DNA of 11,699 bases, from NCBI RefSeq assembly GCF_946479715.1, contig NZ_CAMLHF010000177.1, positions 1-11,699 of the forward strand, given 5' to 3'. Both the position numbers and the translations under genes were made by a program. Shown piece by piece: positions 5,836-11,699 of this stretch (positions within the stretch are counted from its first letter, which is position 1; every line of letters begins with the position of its first letter). Source of the DNA: an uncultured Pedobacter sp. (GTDB lineage: Bacteria; Bacteroidota; Bacteroidia; Sphingobacteriales; Sphingobacteriaceae). The notes under the pieces were generated by a model, which was not told the origin of the DNA, did not search any database, and worked only from the letters and a program-made list of their open reading frames with translations.

Positions 5836-7266
5836 CTAATGAATTGCAGTGATTAAATCTTTACCCAAGATATGACCGGTACTTGTGTTGTTCGTTAGAA
5901 CAACCACAGCTATTTGTTTGCTCAGATCTATGCAAATACTGCTGGAATAACCACCTGATCCACCTGTATGAGTCATAACATTCTTGTTATCTGGTAAATA
6001 ATACCAACCTAGTCCAACTATATCCGGTTTTTTATCAAAAGTGACTTGATGTATTAATTTTAAGGCTGTATCAAGAGTGAGATTAGAAGAGAATAGTTGT
6101 GCTTTTGCATAAGTTATAAGGTCAAATGTTGAGCTTTTAATCGCGCCTGCCGCCTCAACAGCCTGCAGGTGATAAAAAGGAACTGGTTGTGAGAACCTAT
6201 TATAACCTTGAGCAAGGTTACTGAATTGGGTGCTGTCAATGGAGCACATAGTTTCATTCATTTTCAATGGCAAGGTAATATACTGCCGTAGAAGTTCCTT
6301 ATAAGACTTGTGATAAATCCTTTCCAACAATACACCTATTAGCCCGGCGCCTATATTGCTATATCCATACTTTACGCCTGGTACTGTTGTTTGTTTAAAA
6401 TGCTTTAGAAGGGAAAACAAGTCCTTAACCTCATAGTTGCCGTAAGGCTGATTGGCATCAATAACCGTAGCTCCCAGATTGTCGGCATCCCTTGGTAAAC
6501 CAGAGGTATGATTAGCAAGTTCTTTAAATGTTATCTTCTGCAACGCAGGGTTTTCAGCCACGGAATCTGGTAGAAACTTCGTAATTGGTGTTTCAAGAGT
6601 TAGTTTTTGCTGATGAACTGCCAGAGAAAGCAGGGTAGAGGTAAATGTCTTTGTTATAGAGCCAATATCGTATAGTGTATGATTATCGGGCAAACTCTTT
6701 GTGCCAATTTTACGCTCACCATAGTTATAAAAGTAGCTATTCCCCTTGTAAAAAACACCTGCGCTGATCCCTACATTTCCTTTGGTTTGGATATAGGCAG
6801 AAATCACCTTATCAACAGTACTATCCAGGTTGTTGATTAGTTTGTTGTCGGTAGCTACTTGGTATGTTTTCTTTGTCGTTTCTGTGGGTGGCAGCGCGGC
6901 AAATGTATTCATCTTGCCGTTTTTATCCAGACTACCAAACATAATCTGCAAGGGTATTTTTCCAGTCACTTTGTATATTCCAACTGAATCTTTCCAGGTT
7001 ACTAAAGTTAGATTTTTTAAGGGTAACAATCCGGAGATCTGTTTTTTGTAAATACTGGCCCATCTGACTACTGGAATTTGTTTCCGGAGAGCTTCTCCAA
7101 ATAGTAAATAAACGCTATCTGGTTTATTCTCATTCATATAACGAATCGTCAATTTAGCAATAGCAGTTGTTTTTTGTTCCGAACCTGTGGGTTTGCAGCT
7201 CGCTAACCCTAATATTAAAAGGAAAGAGATGTGAATTATGAGATAGCGACAATTTATAGTTGGCAT
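5836..7266 (-). CDS. Serine hydrolase lipoprotein, class C beta-lactamase/DD-peptidase family, with DUF3887
   Basis: The protein has 476 residues. Residues 1-24 form a lipoprotein signal with lipobox LASC (C24), so it is anchored in a membrane facing the periplasm or surface. A DUF3887-like domain covers about 35-125 (AKLTIRYMNENKPDSVYLLF onward). The beta-lactamase-fold serine hydrolase domain covers about 150-470. Its motifs are SITK (catalytic S203, K206), YSN (302-304), HTSGLP (253-258) and the KTG-equivalent HTGG (433-436). The family includes class C beta-lactamases, D-alanyl-D-alanine peptidases and esterases. Lipoproteins with DUF3887 are common in Bacteroidota and usually have unknown substrates, so antibiotic resistance is not implied. 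All catalytic residues are present. It appears to be a single-gene unit, divergent from the small exported-protein gene at 7414. Confidence 0.94.
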   Translation of the reverse strand: MPTINCRYLIIHISFLLILGLASCKPTGSEQKTTAIAKLTIRYMNENKPDSVYLLFGEALRKQIPVVRWASIYKKQISGLLPLKNLTLVTWKDSVGIYKVTGKIPLQIMFGSLDKNGKMNTFAALPPTETTKKTYQVATDNKLINNLDSTVDKVISAYIQTKGNVGISAGVFYKGNSYFYNYGERKIGTKSLPDNHTLYDIGSITKTFTSTLLSLAVHQQKLTLETPITKFLPDSVAENPALQKITFKELANHTSGLPRDADNLGATVIDANQPYGNYEVKDLFSLLKHFKQTTVPGVKYGYSNIGAGLIGVLLERIYHKSYKELLRQYITLPLKMNETMCSIDSTQFSNLAQGYNRFSQPVPFYHLQAVEAAGAIKSSTFDLITYAKAQLFSSNLTLDTALKLIHQVTFDKKPDIVGLGWYYLPDNKNVMTHTGGSGGYSSSICIDLSKQIAVVVLTNNTSTGHILGKDLITAIH

Positions 7267-7363
7267 TGGATGATCACGTTAAAAAAAGTAAACATTAGAG
7301 CTGCTCTTACTAAAGTAAACAAAGTAAGTGATAAAGAAGCATATGATGGAAGCGTGAAATTAT

Positions 7364-7396
7364 ATTGAAAAAAACGATGCAATAACCCTAACTTTA
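7364..7396 (+). promoter_or_regulatory. Promoter of the small exported protein at 7414
   Basis: ATTG (7364-7367) is followed after 21 nt by TAACTTTA (7389-7396), one mismatch from TAnnTTTG. The predicted transcript start near 7402 gives a leader of about 12 nt. On the opposite strand TTACTTTG (7327-7320) could serve the serine hydrolase gene, but it lacks a -33 box. Confidence 0.45.
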
Positions 7397-7413
7397 AGTA
7401 AGCAAAACAATCG

Positions 7414-7830
7414 ATGAGATATTTTCTAATCTTAGTATTTCTGTTTCCTTTAATGTGGTTAGGGCCTTCCAAAAATATAAATGGAACATACAAGGTTATT
7501 TACGATAAGGAGTTTAAAGAACATCCAAACTTTGTTATCAATTTCAAGGATAGTGTATATGTTAAAATTGTTAATAACAGCCTAATTTTAAAAGGAATAG
7601 TATCATTTATCGATCAAGGATCTGGGTTAGCTTATTTAATTGATTCCAAAGTAACAGACTCCAATAGAAATCAAGACTCAACATCATTAAGCAATATGAT
7701 ACAGAGATCATTTGGTGATCTAATTATGGAGATTAAAATGCAAGACTCACACAATATACGCTTTAGAACCACCTACGCTGCGAACTTGCATATAACCGTT
7801 AGTACAGGCATATTAAAAAAGGTGAAATGA
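7414..7830 (+). CDS. Small exported protein, possibly lipocalin-like
   Basis: This 138-residue protein has a hydrophobic N-terminal segment (RYFLILVFLFPLMWLG, residues 2-17) that is a signal peptide or anchor. No cysteine follows it, so it is not a lipoprotein. The rest alternates strand-like stretches: NGTYKVIYDKEF, FVINFKDSVYVKIV, SLILKGIVSFI, then IRFRTTY and LHITVSTGILKKV at the end. The start (NGTYK...) and the repeated strands suggest a small beta-barrel of the lipocalin-like kind common in Bacteroidota, but this is a shape guess only. It is divergent from the serine hydrolase gene (147 bases between start codons) and converges with the lipoprotein gene at 7892. Confidence 0.7.
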   Translation: MRYFLILVFLFPLMWLGPSKNINGTYKVIYDKEFKEHPNFVINFKDSVYVKIVNNSLILKGIVSFIDQGSGLAYLIDSKVTDSNRNQDSTSLSNMIQRSFGDLIMEIKMQDSHNIRFRTTYAANLHITVSTGILKKVK

Positions 7831-7879
7831 TAAAGTCTAGAGTTACAATTGGTGGATATAATGTGATAGTGGATTTAGT

Positions 7880-7908
7880 ATCCTTGATATTTTATTTGAT
7901 AAAAGGAT
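7880..7908. terminator. Possible bidirectional hairpin between convergent genes
   Basis: ATCCTT (7880-7885) pairs with AAGGAT (7903-7908) across an AT-rich loop, where the gene ending at 7830 and the minus-strand lipoprotein gene ending at 7892 converge. One arm lies in the last codons of the lipoprotein gene. The stem is short, so support is weak. Confidence 0.25.
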
Positions 7909-8443
7909 CGTAATGTTCACCATTCAATTTATACCTCAAAACTTCTCTTTCCTCTGGTAGTGCAAGTCGTATTCTTAATGCTATTTTTTTTGGGTCATCT
8001 TTGTTCAGCTTAAGCAGATATTGAACAAAATCACTTGTCACGGAATCTTTAAAGGAAGCTACAATTATAGACTTCCAACGAAGTTTACTCTCTTGTTCCA
8101 GCACATTCTTCTTAAAAAATTCACGTTCCATTCCTGCTGGGATTTTGAAAATATGATTTGGCATTAAACCAATGGTATCTGGCTCTCGATCATCCGAGAC
8201 CCCTTTGCCTATTGAAGGTTCTTGAAAAGAATAGTAATATACTGATGAGTTTGAATCTATCAAAAAGGTATTGCTTCCATATTTTCCACGTGGTGGAATA
8301 ATTAATACCCCATCATGCCTTTTAAAGGAAGCTTTATAAAGACTATCTTCCTTACTTATCACATATGGTTTATTGTTATTTATGCATCCAAGAGCACTAA
8401 ATAATACGAGAGAAAATATTAACATTATGCTAAACCTAACCAT
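7892..8443 (-). CDS. Lipoprotein of unknown function
   Basis: This 183-residue protein has a classic lipoprotein signal: MVRFSIMLIFSLVLF and lipobox SALGC with C20. It should therefore be lipid-anchored on the periplasmic or outer-membrane side. The mature part begins with an Asn-rich linker, followed by DGVLIIPPRGKYGSNTFLID, and ends with a helical stretch (KKIALRIRLALPEEREVLRY). No known domain is recognised. The start codon lies just after repeat A copy 2 (8451-8515), which takes the place of its promoter and leader. The equivalent position beside repeat A copy 1 holds an unrelated broken membrane-protein gene. Confidence 0.75.
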   Translation of the reverse strand: MVRFSIMLIFSLVLFSALGCINNNKPYVISKEDSLYKASFKRHDGVLIIPPRGKYGSNTFLIDSNSSVYYYSFQEPSIGKGVSDDREPDTIGLMPNHIFKIPAGMEREFFKKNVLEQESKLRWKSIIVASFKDSVTSDFVQYLLKLNKDDPKKIALRIRLALPEEREVLRYKLNGEHYDPFIK

Positions 8444-8450
8444 TGTTGTT

Positions 8451-8515
8451 TTCTAATTAAGAGGTTTTATGCAACCTACAAAAATTTCATATTAAACACT
8501 TTGAAAGTGAGAGCT
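8451..8515 (-). repeat. Repeat A, copy 2
   Basis: This copy matches 859-925. Here the palindrome is longer (CACTTTGAAAGTG), and the AGGTT...AACCT hairpin is kept with a different loop base. It lies 7 bases upstream of the lipoprotein start codon, so its minus-strand reading is that gene's leader. The DNA from here to repeat B copy 2 (8516-8631) holds no convincing gene. Confidence 0.8.
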
Positions 8516-8631
8516 TGTTTATTATTTCTTAGCTCAATTAAGTAATCTAATATCTACATACACTTGCCTCTTGGCATAAAGACATTATGAGGGCTAATAA
8601 AAATATCTGTCTTCCAACAGCACTTCTTAAA

Positions 8632-8687
8632 CATTTCAAAAAATACAGTATATTTAAACATGCCTCTCAATCAACCAAATATGAAAA
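8632..8687 (+). repeat. Repeat B, copy 2
   Basis: This copy matches 1668-1724 with three substitutions and one gap. It again ends on the start codon (8681) and first lysine codon of a secreted-protein gene, and it keeps the TATATTTA box. One substitution creates an upstream in-frame ATG at 8660 that is absent from copy 1. Confidence 0.8.
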
Positions 8688-9151
8688 TAATCCTATTGCT
8701 TCCATGTTTTATACTATTTTCTATTGGACTAAAAGGCCAGACTAGTAAGAATGAAAAATATAAGCCGGTTAATATAGATTCGTTGCTAAAAACTCCCGTG
8801 ATCTTACCAAAGGAAGGGTATTCTATTACTAATATTCAGTTTACGGCGAACTACGATAAAGAGACGGGGATGATTGGTGGTGTACATAGAGACCGTTTCC
8901 TACAGTTTCAGGATAAACATCCAGAAGTAATGTGGCAATTTATTCATGCCAGCGGCAAGTTCAAAATAGGAGATAGTACACACTATATCCCTTTTGGCAC
9001 AGAAAGACTATATAGGTTAGCAAGAGATGCATGGGGAGACCAATTCGGGCCAAAAGTAATATTACATGTACAAATGCTAATTGGTAAATTTGAAAGATAT
9101 GGCATCACCAGAGATTTTATCATAAGAGATATATTAATACCAACCGAATGA
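8681..9151 (+). CDS. Secreted protein of unknown function
   Basis: The protein has 156 residues. Residues 1-19 form a signal peptide (MKIILLLPCFILFSIGLKG) cut before Q20. The mature part begins with a lysine/asparagine linker, then INIQFTANYD-type strand sequence and a central block rich in aromatics (DRFLQFQDKHPEVMWQFIHA, about 71-90). It ends KVILHVQMLIGKFERYGITR. The family is not recognised; the late strand-like stretch suggests a compact alpha/beta domain. ATG 8681 is chosen over ATG 8660 because the matching site in repeat B copy 1 lacks the earlier ATG and places the start at the same point. The next gene follows 10 bases later, so the two are probably co-transcribed. Confidence 0.72.
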   Translation: MKIILLLPCFILFSIGLKGQTSKNEKYKPVNIDSLLKTPVILPKEGYSITNIQFTANYDKETGMIGGVHRDRFLQFQDKHPEVMWQFIHASGKFKIGDSTHYIPFGTERLYRLARDAWGDQFGPKVILHVQMLIGKFERYGITRDFIIRDILIPTE

Positions 9152-9161
9152 CTCTTAAATT

Positions 9162-9461
9162 ATGATACAAGCTGATTCTTTAAAAAATCTATATTCGAAA
9201 GCAAAGTTTGCTTTCAATAAATGTATTTTGAATCCAGATAACGGTTACCTAAAAGACGAGATTAATATTCCTATAAATGATATTATCTTGATGGAGGATT
9301 TTGTATGTGTGAAATTTCTTAAATATGAGATAGATACATTTGTAATAGAAGTAAAACTTCAATTGATTTCGCCAGACAAGCGTTTAATAGGAAAGTATTT
9401 TTATTATGAAAATGAAACAGGAGTGCAAGTTGACGATAGCTTGATATTTGATAACTCATGA
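9162..9461 (+). CDS. Small cytoplasmic protein of unknown function
   Basis: This 99-residue protein has no signal peptide or membrane helix. It has a helical N-terminal part (IQADSLKNLYSKAKFAFNKC, 2-21), then strand-rich sequence (INDIILMEDFVCVKFLKYEI and FVIEVKLQLI) and an acidic end. The pattern of a helix followed by several strands ending in KYFYYENETG would fit a small alpha/beta immunity- or SMI1-like protein, but no such signature is clear. It begins 10 bases after the secreted-protein gene, so the two likely form an operon; a secreted protein followed by a small cytoplasmic partner is at least consistent with a paired function (inference). No terminator is seen after it. Confidence 0.6.
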   Translation: MIQADSLKNLYSKAKFAFNKCILNPDNGYLKDEINIPINDIILMEDFVCVKFLKYEIDTFVIEVKLQLISPDKRLIGKYFYYENETGVQVDDSLIFDNS

Positions 9462-9523
9462 CTTTATAGATAATGGAAATAAAACAATTATTCGGTATAT
9501 TCATTTGAAAATTAACCGACCTC

Positions 9524-9804
9524 ATGAAATATTTTAACCTGCTCGCGCTCATCTTTCTCGTGCTCATCACGAAAGCGCAAACAACAGATAAACCCAAAGC
9601 TGATGCTTCGGTACCGACGTATGTTCAGAAATGGCTGATGAGTATCCGGCGCTGAGAGAGTTATTCAGGTTCAATGGAATCCCCTGGTATGTACTGGTAA
9701 CCGCAGAGGGTAAAATACAGGATGATAATTTTGCTTCTCACAACATGAAAAGCGAATTCCAAAAGTACTTTCCAGGGAAATTTCCCATTGATTATTGGAA
9801 GTGA
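9524..9804 (+). pseudogene. Internally deleted, frameshifted redoxin (TlpA-like) gene
   Basis: From ATG 9524 a signal peptide (MKYFNLLALIFLVLITKAQ) and a short mature start (ending TYVQKW) are read before a TGA at 9653-9655. In a second frame, from 9631 to TGA 9802-9804, lies a 57-residue piece (ELFRFNGIPWYVLVTAEGKI, later FQKYFPGKFPIDYWK). That piece is the end of a thioredoxin-like domain: GIP is the cis-proline motif, followed by the usual strand and turn. The catalytic CxxC portion in between is missing, so a deletion with a frameshift removed the core of a TlpA-type gene. By my count 9524-9655 is about 46% G+C, clearly above its AT-rich neighbours. Confidence 0.65.
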
Positions 9805-9849
9805 CCCTAGGATGCAAATGGTTTATACCTGCTCGTTTTAAATAATCAC

Positions 9850-9857
9850 TATCTTTA
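9850..9857 (+). promoter_or_regulatory. Promoter box before the two-helix membrane protein at 9878
   Basis: TATCTTTA followed by GC is one mismatch from TAnnTTTG and has the TATCTTTGC look common in Bacteroidota promoters. It ends 20 bases before ATG 9878, giving a short leader. No clear -33 box is seen. Confidence 0.4.
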
Positions 9858-9877
9858 GCAACCCAACCTAAATTATT

Positions 9878-10117
9878 ATGGAAAATTTAAAAGCTAAAGA
9901 AATGATATCCTCGGGACTAATCGGGTTAAGCGGCTTTGTAGCTCCGTTTTCTTTAATAAATATAATTTACTATTTCACTGATCTTGCTAAAAGTCCTTAC
10001 CCGTTAAAATATCTTGTGCCAACTTTCATAATATCGTTAGCAGTTTTGCTTTATTGCTTTCATGTACTAAGGTCAATAAGGAAATATAGGAAACAAAATA
10101 GTCTCGACAGCATTTAA
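9878..10117 (+). CDS. Small two-helix membrane protein
   Basis: This 79-residue protein has helices at about 10-33 (ISSGLIGLSGFVAPFSLINI onward) and 44-64 (KYLVPTFIISLAVLLYCFHV). A short loop (TDLAKSPYPL) lies between them, and a strongly basic tail (RSIRKYRKQN) should be cytoplasmic. No family or catalytic motif is recognised. It is a single-gene unit with its own promoter box and a hairpin 14 bases after its stop. It follows the broken redoxin gene by 73 bases but reads independently. Confidence 0.65.
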   Translation: MENLKAKEMISSGLIGLSGFVAPFSLINIIYYFTDLAKSPYPLKYLVPTFIISLAVLLYCFHVLRSIRKYRKQNSLDSI

Positions 10118-10130
10118 TTATAGATTGTCC

Positions 10131-10159
10131 CAATTCATATTTTATTAAATTATGAATTG
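10131..10159 (+). terminator. AT-rich hairpin after the membrane-protein gene
   Basis: CAATTCATA (10131-10139) pairs perfectly with TATGAATTG (10151-10159) around an 11-base loop. It starts 14 bases after the stop at 10117 and is followed by TCTTTATAT. This fits a weak intrinsic terminator. Confidence 0.4.
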
Positions 10160-10372
10160 TCTTTATATCTATTTATTACTGCTTCTTATTAGAGATAATC
10201 ATACCAATCAAGCAGAACAACTCTAACTAAAAAAGTTATGATAGTTCGCAGTTACAATGAACTACTTCAACTCCCCGGGCAAACGTACAAGGCAAGGTGA
10301 TTTTACTAGTTATTTTATCTCATTATATCCATCAAAATCCGGGGCCTTAAAAGCTTAAATAAGGTAGCTCTA

Positions 10373-10416
10373 CTTCTGGGGTGCTTCTGGGATGCCTCTG
10401 AGATGCTTCTGAGTCA
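10373..10416 (+). repeat. Four tandem 11-bp units
   Basis: Units of CTTCTGGGATG type lie at 10373-10383, 10384-10394, 10395-10405 and 10406-10416. The first three differ from the consensus at one or two positions, and the last keeps only its first 8-9 bases. Unit length 11 is not a multiple of three, and no open frame runs through, so this is not protein repeat coding. Confidence 0.75.
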
Positions 10417-10444
10417 ACCTAACACCAACGCCAGACTTTCTTAT

Positions 10445-10485
10445 GTTAATCTTAACCTTTGAACGAACATGACCTTAAGATTAAC
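10445..10485. repeat. Perfect 11-bp inverted repeat
   Basis: GTTAATCTTAA (10445-10455) and TTAAGATTAAC (10475-10485) are exact reverse complements with a 19-base loop. Beyond a few mismatches pairing resumes outward (CTTT with AGAGGG-type wobble pairs), so a longer hairpin is possible. No T-run follows, so it is not an ordinary terminator. Confidence 0.7.
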
Positions 10486-10510
10486 TGTAGAGGGACCGAA
10501 GCAATATCGA

Positions 10511-10541
10511 GGATGATCCAGAAGCATCTCATAAGCACTCC
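10511..10541 (-). repeat. Inverted copy of the 11-bp array units
   Basis: Read on the minus strand this segment gives GGAGTGCTTATGAGATGCTT and then CTGGATC, matching about 20 of 24 positions of the array around 10379-10402. CAGAAGCATCTC (10519-10530) is the exact reverse complement of 10400-10411. Together with the array it brackets the 10445-10485 hairpin. Confidence 0.65.
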
Positions 10542-10592
10542 TGAACCAAAGCAGAAGGATAGACAAGCTACTATGAAATATTTTGTTAAATG

Positions 10593-10623
10593 TTTGGTTA
10601 GTATGTATTGAATTATATATTTT
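10593..10623 (+). promoter_or_regulatory. Promoter of the Crp/Fnr-type regulator
   Basis: TTTG (10593-10596) is followed after 19 nt by TATATTTT (10616-10623), one mismatch from TAnnTTTG at standard spacing. The predicted transcript start near 10629 gives a leader of about 25 nt before ATG 10653. Confidence 0.5.
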
Positions 10624-10652
10624 AGTTAATAGTTAACATTAATTTAACGCTT

Positions 10653-11288
10653 ATGTATAATTTATCTCCTAATCAAGAAAATTTGATTGCGTACTTATTA
10701 GGGATAATGGAAATGCCGCCACAATTTGCAGATCTATTAAAACCTCATTTAAGTAAAGAAATTACCTATCATGAAGATACACAAGTATTAAAGGCGGATT
10801 CTGTGGCCGAAGTAGCATACTGGCCAGTGCGCGGCTATATCAGATCCTATACCTTAGTTCAGCCCGAAGAAGATAGAGAGTATTACCAGCAGAAAACAAT
10901 AGATATCTCTTTGCCTGACAAGGTATCATTTGCAGCGAATAGCTTTATGAATAATGTTGAAGCTGATTTTAATATGGAAATAGCAAAGAGCAGTGTGATG
11001 ATCGAATTTACTCGCGATTCTTTTATTGAACTTGGCCAGATGATGCCTGAGGTGAATCAGCTGGCGCTTAAAATTGTATCCGCAGGGGAGAAGGATTGGC
11101 ATAAAAAGATGGAGATCTGTAAAAATTTGGCGTCTGATGGATATAAAACTTTTCTGGATCACTTTGATGCAGAGGTTGAGTCGTTTATTTATAAAAAGCA
11201 TATTGCAAGTTATATTGGTACATCGCCTGAGAATTTGAGTAGGATAAGAAAGGCTGGTGGCTTTGGCGATGATTATTTGAGGAAGTAG
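10653..11288 (+). CDS. Crp/Fnr-family transcriptional regulator, Bacteroidota type
   Basis: The protein has 211 residues. Its N-terminal cyclic-nucleotide-binding-like beta-roll spans about 28-125 (LLKPHLSKEITYHEDTQVLK, then AYWPVRGYIRSYTLVQ and VSFAANSFMN). A long linking helix with ELGQMMPEVNQLALKIV follows. The C-terminal helix-turn-helix holds KKHIASYIGTSPENLSRIRK (181-200), the standard ending of this Bacteroidota group. The Gly-Glu...Arg-Ala phosphate-binding cassette of true cAMP receptors is absent, so it probably binds no cyclic nucleotide or another ligand. Family members act as cytoplasmic DNA-binding regulators. The gene is monocistronic, with its own promoter and a repeat-rich upstream region; its targets are unknown. 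Confidence 0.9.
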   Translation: MYNLSPNQENLIAYLLGIMEMPPQFADLLKPHLSKEITYHEDTQVLKADSVAEVAYWPVRGYIRSYTLVQPEEDREYYQQKTIDISLPDKVSFAANSFMNNVEADFNMEIAKSSVMIEFTRDSFIELGQMMPEVNQLALKIVSAGEKDWHKKMEICKNLASDGYKTFLDHFDAEVESFIYKKHIASYIGTSPENLSRIRKAGGFGDDYLRK

Positions 11289-11373
11289 GGAGAGTTTTAA
11301 GAAATACTTTCTATCTTGGTATGCTGCAATAAGAATCAATGATATTTCTTACTTTGTTGACAGACAATCTTCC

Positions 11374-11699
11374 ATGGCTCTAATAAAAATAAAAAATACG
11401 CTCAAGATCTCCGATTTCGATAAACTCTATAAGGATCTATATTTTTTAATTGAAGAAAAATCGGTGATTGATGTTGAACTCCCCAAGTTAATCACTAAGA
11501 ATTTTTTTTCGGTAACATCAGGATTGATTCAATTCATAGCAACCTGGATTAGATTCGGGCATCCTGGAAAATTAATCATTGACCTAGAAGATAAAAGAGA
11601 GGAAATAGATAAAATTTACCAAGAGGAGTTCTTTTTTCCAGTAGTTGCTCTGGTATGGAACGATGTTGAGATTATTAATCTTTCCGGAAAAAATTTCCG
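11374..11699 (+). CDS. N-terminal part of a protein of unknown function, STAS-like in layout
   Basis: From ATG 11374 the frame stays open for 108 codons to the window's edge. The sequence has strand SVIDVELP (30-37), then FFSVTSGLIQFIATWIRFG (44-62), strand KLIIDLED (66-73), then IYQEEFFFPVVALVWNDVEI (81-100). A strand, a glycine turn, a helix and another strand in this order resemble the STAS-like half found before kinase-type ATPase domains, but this is a layout comparison without a recognised signature. It looks like part of a larger conserved Bacteroidota protein. A TTACTTTG box lies 18 bases before the ATG, without a matching -33 box. It lies 85 bases after the Crp/Fnr-type gene on the same strand. 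The function depends on the missing C-terminal part. Confidence 0.7.
   Translation, partial: MALIKIKNTLKISDFDKLYKDLYFLIEEKSVIDVELPKLITKNFFSVTSGLIQFIATWIRFGHPGKLIIDLEDKREEIDKIYQEEFFFPVVALVWNDVEIINLSGKNF

Larger units (their letters stand above)
10118..10652. other. Gene-free stretch with tandem and inverted repeats
   Basis: No reading frame in these 535 bases is convincing. The stretch holds the hairpin at 10131-10159, a small inverted repeat TAGTTC/GAACTA near 10244-10266, the tandem array at 10373-10416, the perfect 11-bp inverted repeat at 10445-10485, an inverted copy of the array units at 10511-10541, and a promoter at 10593-10623. Base composition is mixed, with the middle less AT-rich than the edges. 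Confidence 0.7.

Noticed and set aside
5836..7266. Calling the serine hydrolase an antibiotic-resistance beta-lactamase
   Set aside because: SxxK, YxN and HTGG are shared by peptidases and esterases; the lipoprotein signal and DUF3887 domain argue for a housekeeping or unknown substrate.
8587..8745. 52-codon plus-strand frame through repeat B and into the secreted-protein gene
   Set aside because: It overlaps the better-supported gene in another frame, and the equivalent frame in repeat B copy 1 stops immediately.
10373..10416. CRISPR array
   Set aside because: Units are 11 bp, directly adjacent and without unique spacers; no cas genes are present.
10445..10485. Intrinsic terminator
   Set aside because: The hairpin lies over 300 bases from the nearest upstream stop codon, and no T-run follows it.
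11299..11350. AAGAAATA/TATTTCTT inverted repeat after the Crp/Fnr-type gene
   Set aside because: The 8-bp AT-rich arms are 36 bases apart, with no T-run; too weak to call a terminator.

Overview
The window looks like a stretch of low-GC chromosome from a member of the Bacteroidota, most likely of the Sphingobacteriales (Pedobacter/Mucilaginibacter type). The signs are a TlpA-type thioredoxin carrying a DUF4369 domain, a serine-hydrolase lipoprotein with a DUF3887 domain, a Crp/Fnr-type regulator of the Bacteroidota sort, start codons without Shine-Dalgarno sequences, and several upstream boxes matching the Bacteroidota promoter (TTTG, then about 20 nt, then TAnnTTTG). Genus placement is inference.

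Left part (1-2530): a cut-short signal-peptide gene; a glyoxalase-superfamily protein; a remnant of a small membrane-protein gene; a two-gene minus-strand operon (four-helix membrane protein plus XRE-type regulator) with a clear promoter; then a secreted protein and a small membrane protein on the plus strand. Middle (2568-7830): a protein of unknown family, a secreted or periplasmic thioredoxin-like protein with WCGPC, a three-helix membrane protein, a GTCAT...ATGAC palindromic repeat, an orphan MNT-type nucleotidyltransferase, a two-helix membrane protein, the beta-lactamase-fold serine hydrolase lipoprotein, and a small exported protein. Right part (7892-11699): a lipoprotein, two plus-strand unknowns, a broken redoxin gene, a two-helix membrane protein, a 535-base gene-free stretch rich in tandem and inverted repeats, a Crp/Fnr-type regulator, and a gene running off the end.

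Nothing here forms a single pathway. Most units hold one or two genes, many with their own promoter, and many products are small and exported or membrane-bound, as in an accessory, fast-turnover region. Three gene remnants (1-144, 699-851, 9524-9804) support this.

The most unusual structure is a pair of repeat sets. Repeat A (859-925 and 8451-8515) and repeat B (1668-1724 and 8632-8687) occur together twice, about 7 kb apart, in the same order and orientation. Each A sits just upstream of a minus-strand gene and each B just upstream of a plus-strand gene, yet the four attached genes are unrelated by eye. The first set also contains the membrane protein/XRE operon between A and B. This looks like a duplicated divergent promoter module with exchanged cargo. 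No transposase, integrase, CRISPR array, tRNA or rRNA was seen.
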